A stretch of DNA of 64,000 bases from Bacillota bacterium (GTDB lineage Bacteria; Bacillota; Clostridia; Lachnospirales; Lachnospiraceae), in NCBI GenBank assembly GCA_023418475.1, contig JAEZZO010000004.1, forward strand, positions 62,001 to 126,000. The letters are read 5' to 3'. Shown piece after piece: positions 54,644 to 62,523 of this stretch (its first letter is position 1; the number at the start of each line of letters is the position of its first letter). The position numbers and the translations under genes are program-made. The notes under the pieces were generated by a model. It worked only from the letters and a program-made list of their open reading frames with translations. It made no database searches and had not been told where the DNA came from.

Positions 54644-56248
54644 TTATGAGGGCATGTCCGTTGCGCTGGAATTTCTATATTGTTGAGGTGTCATACCGGT
54701 TATTTTTCGAAATTGCTTATGAAAATAGGAGCTGCCTGAAAAACCGGTCTGATCTGCAATTTCCTGCAGGGACAGATCAGTTGTGAGCAGAAGTTTTTTT
54801 GCTGATCTTATCCGTTCATTAATAATATAGGTACTTAGTAACTGTCCAGACTGTTTATGAAAGAGATAGGACAAGTAATCCGGATTCATGTGTAGTTCTA
54901 CCGCTATATTATTACGATTTAAAACCTCTGAATACAAATTAGTACGTATATATTTTTTTACTGAATCCACAAAAGAGGCTGAATCTTCGTTTGCCTTCAG
55001 GATATTTTCCGATTCAAAGAGCAAATGCTCCGCCCAAAACAGGAAATCTTCCATAGAAGAAGTAGCCTTTGCTAAATCAGTATGATGAACCAGCTTAGGA
55101 AATAATTCATTCATTGAGATTTCCTTTGACTCCAGCACAGAAAATACTGTCTGAAGTATACCGTAGTATAAGACAATAAGCATCTTAACCGGATAATAGG
55201 CAGAAGGAGTCCTAAATTCTTCTTTGATATCCTTAATAATCATGGTGGAGCTATACTTTAGAAGAAGCTCTGACCACTTAGCCAGAGGGATATTTTTTAA
55301 CTGGGAATCAGAAAATTCCTGAGAATAGGATGCATCCAGGTTATGCACCGGTATTACAATATTTTCTGTCGTTAATATATTAGATTCAAAATTCGTTAGC
55401 ATTTGATAAGATAATGCAGCACTTGTGAAAGGGCCCTTATCGGATAAGAAAATGGTGACTCTAAATTCCGCATAATGAGAAATTAATTTTTCCAATACAG
55501 ATTCACAGAATTGGAAAGCATTCCGGTAATCGGTAAATTTGTCGGAATTGATAGCAAGGGCAAATTTGGAGGAAGAGATTTTATATAAAAATTGGTCTAT
55601 ATTTTCTTCGAAATATTGAGAAAAAATTACAGCAAGCTCTTCCAGTGAGATATATTTTGCATCATTATCAATTGTTTTTGTATACATATTAATAAAAAGG
55701 TAATAGAAGTTTTCCTCGAGCCAGGAAACAGGGATACTTAGGCGCTGCATGGACTCGATAATGGAACGATCGTCCGGGGTACCTAAATAGATTTCCCTCC
55801 AAAAGGTTTCCATACGGAGTGCTTGATTTGCATCCCAGGACGCAGCGATATTTTTGGCGCGCTTCAGGTTATTATTCTCTCTGACTTTTACGGCAGCACG
55901 CAGAAGCTCTTCTTCCAGGACAGTAGCCTCAACTGGCTTTATTAAATATTCGAAACATTTTAGAACAATAGCTTTTTGGGCATAACTAAAGTTCTGATGT
56001 CCGGTAAGCAGTATTTTTACCGGTTCAAAGGAATTATCATTTGCCCAGGAGATAAGATCCAAACCGCTTCCCTTTTGCATCTCTATATCGGTTAATAGGA
56101 TATCGATCGTATGCTGTTTGAAAACTTCCTGTGCCTGTTTCATGCTATAGGCGGTATATACGTTATCAATGCCTAATTTGTCCCAATTAATATTTCTGGT
56201 AATACCTTGTACGATATAATATTCATCGTCAACTACAAGTATATTCAT
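54644..56248 (-). CDS. YesN-type response regulator, AraC family
   Basis: 534 residues from ATG 56248, which begins MNILVVDDEYYIVQG; the frame extends upstream but into the kinase gene. Receiver with Asp7/Asp8, Asp54 (LLTDIEMQKGSG) and Lys in IKPVE. A long middle region (about 130-430) is typical of YesN regulators. Two C-terminal helix-turn-helix motifs (AVELHMNPDYLSYLFHKQSG and IADQTGFSGSSYFHKQFRKI) bind DNA. Only one base separates it from the stop of the kinase. Likely activator of the divergent ABC importer and GH39 genes. Confidence 0.95.
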   Translation of the reverse strand: MNILVVDDEYYIVQGITRNINWDKLGIDNVYTAYSMKQAQEVFKQHTIDILLTDIEMQKGSGLDLISWANDNSFEPVKILLTGHQNFSYAQKAIVLKCFEYLIKPVEATVLEEELLRAAVKVRENNNLKRAKNIAASWDANQALRMETFWREIYLGTPDDRSIIESMQRLSIPVSWLEENFYYLFINMYTKTIDNDAKYISLEELAVIFSQYFEENIDQFLYKISSSKFALAINSDKFTDYRNAFQFCESVLEKLISHYAEFRVTIFLSDKGPFTSAALSYQMLTNFESNILTTENIVIPVHNLDASYSQEFSDSQLKNIPLAKWSELLLKYSSTMIIKDIKEEFRTPSAYYPVKMLIVLYYGILQTVFSVLESKEISMNELFPKLVHHTDLAKATSSMEDFLFWAEHLLFESENILKANEDSASFVDSVKKYIRTNLYSEVLNRNNIAVELHMNPDYLSYLFHKQSGQLLSTYIINERIRSAKKLLLTTDLSLQEIADQTGFSGSSYFHKQFRKITGMTPQQYRNSSATDMPS

Positions 56249-56249
56249 T

Positions 56250-58025
56250 CTATCGGCCCTCCAAAGCATGAAAAGAATTATAGGGAATGAGGGGGATTTC
56301 AATATCAATTCTTGCACCCATGCCCTGTTCATTGGAAAAATGTATAACGGCAGTTTCGCCATAAACAAGGCGAAGTCTTTTGGAGACATTCAAAATCCCG
56401 AGATGGTCGCCATTCTGCTTCGCTACACTCTGCCTATCTATATGATTGATCATCTGCAGCATATCAGGGCTAAAGCCTTCACCGGAGTCAATATGTGTTA
56501 AGTGAATCCACTTTTCACCTTCCTTAATGACCAGGTGAGAAGAGATTTTTATAAGAAGAAATTCACCCATAACTAAATTATATTTTATAGAATTTTCCGT
56601 CAACATAAGCAAAATCAGAGGGAATACAGAGGCATCCTTTGTATCCGGGCTGATATCAGGTTCATAGGTCAAACATCCGGGAAAGCGTAATTTTGATAAT
56701 TCAATATAGTTATCGATAAAAACTAACTCTTCCTCCAGGGATACAACGGTACGGTCTGATAAAGTATATCTCAGATGTTTCGAAAGTGTCTGAACCATTT
56801 GCTGCAGGATAGTATTTTTTGTATTGTCCTCCGCAAGAGAAGCAATGGAATACAGACAGTTTATTAAAAAATGGGGAGCAATCTGTGATTTTAAATATTG
56901 AAGTTCTATTTGCGAACGGGATATTTTCTCTTCATATATATTGATACGCAAATTATGAATTTCGTCAAGCATATTATTAAAAACAGTATCAATTTCTATA
57001 ATTTCTTTACAGTTTGAAATATCAGAGGGAACTTTTTTGTCAAAATTGCCCTGACGAATGGATTCTAGCGTATTATTTAATAAAAGTAAAGGCTTTGACA
57101 AAAATTTGCTGAAGGAAATCATGAGTATCAGTAAAAGCATTATGATAATGATGGACATTAATAAAAGCACTTGGTATATCGTCTTGAATTGCAGGCTGAT
57201 ATTTTTTATAGGGATTAGTGCTACCAGATAATAATCACAGTAGTCAAGCTCATTCGTAACCAGCAGGGATTTGCTCTTATCGTTCATTTTAAAAATGGAA
57301 TACTGCTCTAATAAGGTTTTTACATGAAAGGTATAATGCGATAAATCATTATTACAAAGGGGCTTCCCTTTGCGGTCAACAAATATTACATTGCCTTCCA
57401 GTTCAGAAATATTTTTAAAGGAGGAGGTAAGGCTGTCTATTTTAGACCAGGCTCCCAGATAGGTATTATTCACTTTAATAATGCGGATCAGATAATAGGA
57501 TTGATTAACCTCTTTCGTAAACCACGTTTTTATGTTGAGCTCATTAAATTTGCTTTCGGAATTCAGCCCTCGCAGATACTTACGTAAATAATTCGAAACA
57601 ACTGTGTTATCAGTCGTCTTATAGGACTGGATAAAGGTATCGTTAATAGAGGTATATACAAACATACCATCAATTTCTGTAAAGGATGGAAGGCTGTAAT
57701 TTAGAAGATCCTTGACACGCATAATATTATTATAAATTTTATTCACATCCGCAGTGGAAGTAATATTACTGATTTCCAGGCTGTAGGAATTCATTTCATA
57801 TAGAAAGATATCCAAATCATCCAGATTACCGCTCAGCTGGTGATTATATACCTGAAGCGTGTCCTTAATATTATTATAGGTTTTTTGCAGCAATATATTA
57901 TTAAAATAACTATACAACCAGCCAATAATAATAATAAAGGATAAAAATATAAGCGCCAGAGTTTGCAATACCCGGTGCCGGAAGGAATAAGGCTGCCTAT
58001 GGAATTTGTTTCTTTTTATATACAT
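56250..58025 (-). CDS. YesM-type sensor histidine kinase
   Basis: 591 residues. Helices at about 20-42 and 283-305 enclose a 240-residue extracellular sensor (dCache-like). HAMP (about 306-358) leads to the His_kinase domain with His385 in LKSQIAPHFLINCLYSI, and the ATPase domain with LTENSIKYNL, DSGEGFSPD and GILNVSKRLRLVYG. The usual EN-A-IKHG and DNGxG motifs are slightly changed. Kinases of this class respond to extracellular oligosaccharides, often through the ABC binding protein. It is divergent from the importer operon it probably controls. Confidence 0.95.
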   Translation of the reverse strand: MYIKRNKFHRQPYSFRHRVLQTLALIFLSFIIIIGWLYSYFNNILLQKTYNNIKDTLQVYNHQLSGNLDDLDIFLYEMNSYSLEISNITSTADVNKIYNNIMRVKDLLNYSLPSFTEIDGMFVYTSINDTFIQSYKTTDNTVVSNYLRKYLRGLNSESKFNELNIKTWFTKEVNQSYYLIRIIKVNNTYLGAWSKIDSLTSSFKNISELEGNVIFVDRKGKPLCNNDLSHYTFHVKTLLEQYSIFKMNDKSKSLLVTNELDYCDYYLVALIPIKNISLQFKTIYQVLLLMSIIIIMLLLILMISFSKFLSKPLLLLNNTLESIRQGNFDKKVPSDISNCKEIIEIDTVFNNMLDEIHNLRINIYEEKISRSQIELQYLKSQIAPHFLINCLYSIASLAEDNTKNTILQQMVQTLSKHLRYTLSDRTVVSLEEELVFIDNYIELSKLRFPGCLTYEPDISPDTKDASVFPLILLMLTENSIKYNLVMGEFLLIKISSHLVIKEGEKWIHLTHIDSGEGFSPDMLQMINHIDRQSVAKQNGDHLGILNVSKRLRLVYGETAVIHFSNEQGMGARIDIEIPLIPYNSFHALEGR

Positions 58026-58058
58026 AGATAAGATCCTCTTTCAATTGATTGGATATAA

Positions 58059-58190
58059 TGCATTATTATTATGCAATAAAAACTAAATTTTAGTATTAAT
58101 TATATAAGATCTAAGAAAAATGGAATAACTTCTAAGAATAGTTTCTAACATTTTGCACAATACATTATATAATGCAATTGTAGTATAAAT
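58059..58190. promoter_or_regulatory. Divergent control region with TTGCA-type palindromes
   Basis: TGCATTATTATTATGCA (58059-58075) lies before the kinase gene, and TTGCACAATACATTATATAA followed by TGCAA (58153-58177) before the binding-protein gene, overlapping a TATAAT at 58168-58173. The shared TTGCA/TGCAA half-sites could be bound by a common regulator. No strong -35 accompanies the TATAAT, consistent with activation. Confidence 0.4.
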
Positions 58191-58276
58191 CAAGCGAAAC
58201 GTTCGGATAATAATAAGTATGGAACAAGCATCTTCCGAGAATTCTCTTGAATTTATTTAATCAAAGGAGGTATTTT

Positions 58277-59887
58277 ATGAAAAAATTACTAGTTATTTTG
58301 TTGTGCATGACCATGGTTATCGGCAGCTTATCAGGCTGTGCTAAGAAGAATACCGGTGATGACACAAAGGCAACTCCTGCACCGACTAAGGCAGGCAGTG
58401 AGGCAACGGCAACATCGGCACCGGAGCAGGATGCAGCGGCAAAAGCAATTGCAGATCGAAAGGCCAGCGGGAAAACCCCGAAGATTGTAATGGCATTTAT
58501 GAACTGGGCAGGTTCTCCTGCAGGCGCAGAAAGAATTCAGCAGCTAATCAGCAAATACACTGAGGAAAAGCTTGGTGTTGATGTAGAGCTTGAAATTATG
58601 GATGTTGCATCCTACAAACAGTCTTTAACCTTAATGCTTTCCTCCGGTGAGCAGGTTGATATTTATAATGCAATTACATTGGGATATACAAATGCAATAA
58701 ACAATGGATATTGCTTAGATCTTGAAAAGGATAATCTAATTCAGAATTATGGTAAAGATATAAGCGGAACGTTAGATCAGGCATATGTGAATGCATGCCG
58801 TGTGGGTGGCGTTTTATATGGTCTACCTAATAAAAGAGATATGGCAATAGGCCTCGGTGGTTTTGCAATCGGAAAAGAATATCTGGATGGTATCGGATTT
58901 GATTATGCTTCTATGTATAAAAATAAGGATGACGAAGTTATTTATACTGATATTAATACAATTTCCGACATTTATGCAAAACTTCATGCAAAATATCCCA
59001 AGCTTTATGTATATGCTCCGCAAGAAGCTTCGCTTACACAACAAAATAAATTTGATCCCCTTGGCGGAGATAACTTTGGTGTATTGTTAGATCCGGAGAA
59101 TAGCCTTACTGTATCAGATCTTTGGGGAAGTGATATGTTTAAGAGCTACTGTGAACAATTATACAAATGGAATCAGGCAGGTTATATATCAAAGGATGCT
59201 TTAACAGATACTACTGCAGCGACTGCACAGGCAAAGGCTGGCACAGCTATGTCTTATGCAACAGCTACAAAACCTGGTATTAGAACACAGGAAAGCGGTC
59301 TTTGTGGACGAGATATGATTATTTTCCAAACTGGCGATGATTTCCTGAAATCCTCTTCTGTAGCAGGAATGCCATGGTGTGTGAACTCCGGTACAGAAGA
59401 TCCTGTTGCTGCTATGCAGGTATTAGATTTATTTTATACAGATCCTTATCTTTCTAATTTACTCTGCTGGGGTGAAGAAGGAAAAGAATATGTTAAAACA
59501 GATGATGGTCATATTAAATTTGCAGACGGCGTAAATGCACAGAACTCCGAGTACTACAATAATGTTAACTGGGAGATGCCGAACCAGTTCATCGCAGGTA
59601 TCTGGGAAGGCAACACTCTTGATATTTGGAAACGTATGGATGCCTTTAATAATAATGCTGTGAAATCAAAAGCACTTGGTTTCTCCTTTGATAACAGCAG
59701 TGTGGCAACAGAATTTACCGCTCTTCAGAATGTTTATAAGGAATATGCTTTCCAGTTGATGTATGGTTTTAAAGATCCTGCAACAGGCATTCCTGAAATT
59801 GTAAGCAAGTACGAAAGTGCAGGCTTAAAGAAATATATGGATGCAAAACAGGCAGCTTTGGATGAATGGGCTAAAAACCAGAAATAG
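58277..59887 (+). CDS. Carbohydrate ABC transporter substrate-binding lipoprotein
   Basis: 536 residues from ATG 58277, with AAAGGAGG 6 bases upstream. The signal peptide ends at lipobox LSGC (Cys21), followed by a Thr/Ala/Pro-rich linker. The mature protein is an LplA/YtcQ-type binding protein with an Ala-Lys-rich start (AKAIADRKASGKTPKIVMAF) and LMLSSGEQVDIYNA. It should bind an oligosaccharide, probably xylo-oligosaccharide given the GH39 gene downstream. Divergent from yesM-like and followed by a terminator, so it is expected to be made in excess over the permeases. Confidence 0.93.
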   Translation: MKKLLVILLCMTMVIGSLSGCAKKNTGDDTKATPAPTKAGSEATATSAPEQDAAAKAIADRKASGKTPKIVMAFMNWAGSPAGAERIQQLISKYTEEKLGVDVELEIMDVASYKQSLTLMLSSGEQVDIYNAITLGYTNAINNGYCLDLEKDNLIQNYGKDISGTLDQAYVNACRVGGVLYGLPNKRDMAIGLGGFAIGKEYLDGIGFDYASMYKNKDDEVIYTDINTISDIYAKLHAKYPKLYVYAPQEASLTQQNKFDPLGGDNFGVLLDPENSLTVSDLWGSDMFKSYCEQLYKWNQAGYISKDALTDTTAATAQAKAGTAMSYATATKPGIRTQESGLCGRDMIIFQTGDDFLKSSSVAGMPWCVNSGTEDPVAAMQVLDLFYTDPYLSNLLCWGEEGKEYVKTDDGHIKFADGVNAQNSEYYNNVNWEMPNQFIAGIWEGNTLDIWKRMDAFNNNAVKSKALGFSFDNSSVATEFTALQNVYKEYAFQLMYGFKDPATGIPEIVSKYESAGLKKYMDAKQAALDEWAKNQK

Positions 59888-60001
59888 ATAACACAATATG
59901 ATTTGGAAGAAGATCCTCTGCATTACGTTAAACTAAATATAGGAGCAGCTTAATTCATCTCAAATAGTTATACTGATTAAATAATCAATTATGAAATGCA
60001 T

Positions 60002-60044
60002 AAAAGGATGGAGAAGTTTAGAATCTTGCTTCACCATCCTTTTA
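60002..60044 (+). terminator. Terminator/attenuator after the binding-protein gene
   Basis: AAAAGGATGG (60002-60011) pairs with CCATCCTTTT (60034-60043). It would reduce transcription into the permease genes. Confidence 0.75.
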
Positions 60045-60047
60045 TAT

Positions 60048-60157
60048 AAGATTTACCCGACAAAAGTCAATTTAGGCTTTGAATGAAACGCCAAACAGAA
60101 TTGATATGCAACCATATTCAACATTTACTTATTTCTGACTTTTGTCGGGTAAATCTT
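60048..60157. mobile_element. MITE-like element with perfect 22-bp inverted arms
   Basis: Left arm 60048-60069 and right arm 60136-60157 are perfect inverted copies over 22 bp (core TTACCCGACAAAAGTC). They enclose 66 bp without an ORF. No clear target duplication flanks them, so it could be a MITE or a long RNA hairpin. It lies in the 393-bp gap between the binding-protein and permease genes, just after the terminator. The rest of 59888-60280 shows no gene. Confidence 0.6.
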
Positions 60158-60280
60158 AAAATTTTTACACCTGTAGTTATATATCGTCATAGGTGGTATA
60201 TGGAAACCTGATTAAAATATTGTGAAATATTATTTTAGCTTAAGATTTATATGTCGCTTATGTGGCGGATGGAGGTTAAT

Positions 60281-61234
60281 ATGTCAAAAGCAGCTACAGC
60301 CGGTAGTCTAACGGCAAATAAGAAAAAGGGATGGAATCAGTTCAAGAAGTTTCTCCCTCTGTATCTCATGGCTTTGCCTGGTTTAGCATACTTATTTATT
60401 AATAATTATATGCCATTGCCCGGCTTGGTTTTGGCCTTTAAAAAGTTTAATGCCAGAAAAGGAATTTTTGGTTCGGATTGGGTAGGTTTTAATAATTTTA
60501 AGTATCTCTTTACTACCCAGGATGCATGGATTATCACTAGGAATACTATTTTATACAATATTACCTTTATCATAATAAATACAGTCTGTGCAATTGCTGT
60601 TGCTATTATTCTTGCGGAGATGACCTCGAAAATTAAGAAATTTTATCAATCGGCAATATTGCTGCCATTTTTGGTTTCGGCTGTTATTGTCAGCTACCTG
60701 GTATTTGCTTTCCTTTCAACAGAAAATGGTTTTGTTAATAATTCGATCTTAAAGCCATTAGGGATTGAAGGAATCTCCTGGTATACGGAAAAGAAATATT
60801 GGCCATTTATACTGGTCTTTGTAAATACATGGAAAACAATTGGATACAGCTGTATTATTTACTTATCTACAATTATTGGCTTTGATAGAAGCTATTATGA
60901 AGCGTCTGCTATCGATGGTGCATCTAAATGGCAGCAGATCAGGCTTATCACAATCCCTCTTTTGAAATCTACAGTGATTATGCTTACACTTATGGCTATT
61001 GGACGTATATTCTATTCTGATTTCGGTTTATTTTATCAGGTACCTCAGAATTCAGGAGAATTATATTCAGTTACTAACACGATTGATACTTATGTTTACC
61101 GTGGCCTTATACAGCTGGGAGATATCACAATGTCCTCCGCAGCAGGCTTATATCAATCTCTTGTAGGCTTTATACTGGTACTTTCGGCGAATTTGGTAGT
61201 ACGTAAATTAGATAAGGAAAATGCATTATTTTAG
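60281..61234 (+). CDS. Carbohydrate ABC transporter permease (LplB/YteP-type)
   Basis: 317 residues from ATG 60281 with GGAGG 6 bases upstream; an in-frame ATG at 60251 has no site. About six helices and the EAA motif YEASAIDGASKWQQIRLITIP. It lacks its own obvious promoter; expression depends on read-through or on activity arising in the preceding gap. Confidence 0.94.
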   Translation: MSKAATAGSLTANKKKGWNQFKKFLPLYLMALPGLAYLFINNYMPLPGLVLAFKKFNARKGIFGSDWVGFNNFKYLFTTQDAWIITRNTILYNITFIIINTVCAIAVAIILAEMTSKIKKFYQSAILLPFLVSAVIVSYLVFAFLSTENGFVNNSILKPLGIEGISWYTEKKYWPFILVFVNTWKTIGYSCIIYLSTIIGFDRSYYEASAIDGASKWQQIRLITIPLLKSTVIMLTLMAIGRIFYSDFGLFYQVPQNSGELYSVTNTIDTYVYRGLIQLGDITMSSAAGLYQSLVGFILVLSANLVVRKLDKENALF

Positions 61235-61310
61235 GCATTCAAAGTTAGTTTGTACCTAGCTATTCACTACAATAAATTATTCGTAGAAAATATTAAGAAA
61301 GAGGTTAAAA

Positions 61311-62207
61311 ATGAAAACAAGGGAAGACAAAATATTTCAAATTATCGGTCATGTTGTTATGATAATATTGACAGCCTTAGCATTAATACCAATGGTGCTG
61401 CTGGTTATTTCTTCATTTACAGATAACGATACTCTGATCAAAAACGGTTATGCCTTTCTGCCGGAGAAATTAAGTGCTTATGCTTATGAATATATATTTA
61501 GAACAGGAAATTCCGTAATTCATGCTTACGGAATATCCATATTGCTTACCACATTGGGTACGGCATTATCTCTTATTATTACTACCATGTTAGCTTATGC
61601 GATCTCGAAGAAATATCTTCCGGGTAAAGGACTTCTGACCTTCCTTGTCTTCTTTACCATGCTGTTTAACGGAGGATTGGTTCCTACTTATATGAATTAT
61701 ACTACAGTATTTGGCGTAAAAAATACTTTCTGGGGACTTCTAATACCGGGACTTCTAACAAATGGTTTTAATATATTACTTATGAAATCCTATTTTGTGA
61801 CAGGTGTTCCGGATGAAGTACTGGAAGCAGCTTATATAGACGGTGCATCTGAATTTAAAACCTTTGCTAAAATAGCACTTCCGCTTGCAAAACCTGTAGT
61901 TGCTACAATTGGACTTTTTGCAGGAATTGCTTATTGGAATGACTGGCAGAATGGTTATGTATATCTTACAAAGCGCACAGACCTTTATTCCATACAAAAT
62001 CTACTAAACCGAATGATTCAGAATATTCAATTTTTAACGCAGAATTCAACAAACATTTCCAATGCAAATGTTGGCGTTTCTGCAATCCCTTCCGTATCGG
62101 TACGTATGGCTATGGCCGTTGTAGGTATTTTACCAATTCTTATAATTTATCCTTTAGTGCAGAATAATTTTGTAAAGGGAATTACATTAGGTGGTGTGAA
62201 AGGCTGA
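61311..62207 (+). CDS. Carbohydrate ABC transporter permease (LplC/YtcP-type)
   Basis: 298 residues; AAAGAGG upstream. Six helices, EAA motif LEAAYIDGASEFKTFAKIALP and the C-terminal GITLGGVKG shared with the other YtcP-type permease at 25687. Forms the channel with the preceding permease. No ATPase gene follows. Confidence 0.95.
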   Translation: MKTREDKIFQIIGHVVMIILTALALIPMVLLVISSFTDNDTLIKNGYAFLPEKLSAYAYEYIFRTGNSVIHAYGISILLTTLGTALSLIITTMLAYAISKKYLPGKGLLTFLVFFTMLFNGGLVPTYMNYTTVFGVKNTFWGLLIPGLLTNGFNILLMKSYFVTGVPDEVLEAAYIDGASEFKTFAKIALPLAKPVVATIGLFAGIAYWNDWQNGYVYLTKRTDLYSIQNLLNRMIQNIQFLTQNSTNISNANVGVSAIPSVSVRMAMAVVGILPILIIYPLVQNNFVKGITLGGVKG

Positions 62208-62245
62208 TCAATATAAACAAGCAATAAAATACTGGCTTCAAATTG

Positions 62246-62355
62246 AATATGGCTGCAGCTATATTCCCTTGGCATAGGCATTTTAATATGATACTTCACA
62301 TGAACGCATGCAATCATCTGCAGTAAGCCAACCGGGATACAGGTGCAGCCATATT
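62246..62355. other. Inverted-repeat structure after the permease operon
   Basis: AATATGGCTGCA (62246-62257) and TGCAGCCATATT (62344-62355) are perfect 12-bp inverted arms about 86 bp apart, with smaller internal dyads (GCATGC). No ORF and no T-run. It may be a structured leader, an old mobile-element scar or a terminator of unusual form. Confidence 0.45.
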
Positions 62356-62409
62356 TCATGAACATTATTTCTTTATTTTGGAATCGATGGCACATTTAAT
62401 TCATGAATA

Positions 62410-62438
62410 TTGCCATATGATACTTAACACTGTATAAT
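62410..62438 (+). promoter_or_regulatory. Promoter of the GH39 gene
   Basis: TTGCCA (62410-62415), 17-bp spacer, TATAAT (62433-62438), 86 bp before the ATG. Confidence 0.7.
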
Positions 62439-62523
62439 AAAGTGAACTTGAACTTGGGGTAAAGTTTTGCACTTGCTTTGATGGCAAAACAGTGATACAA
62501 GCTTAACATCTAGGAGGTTTCGA

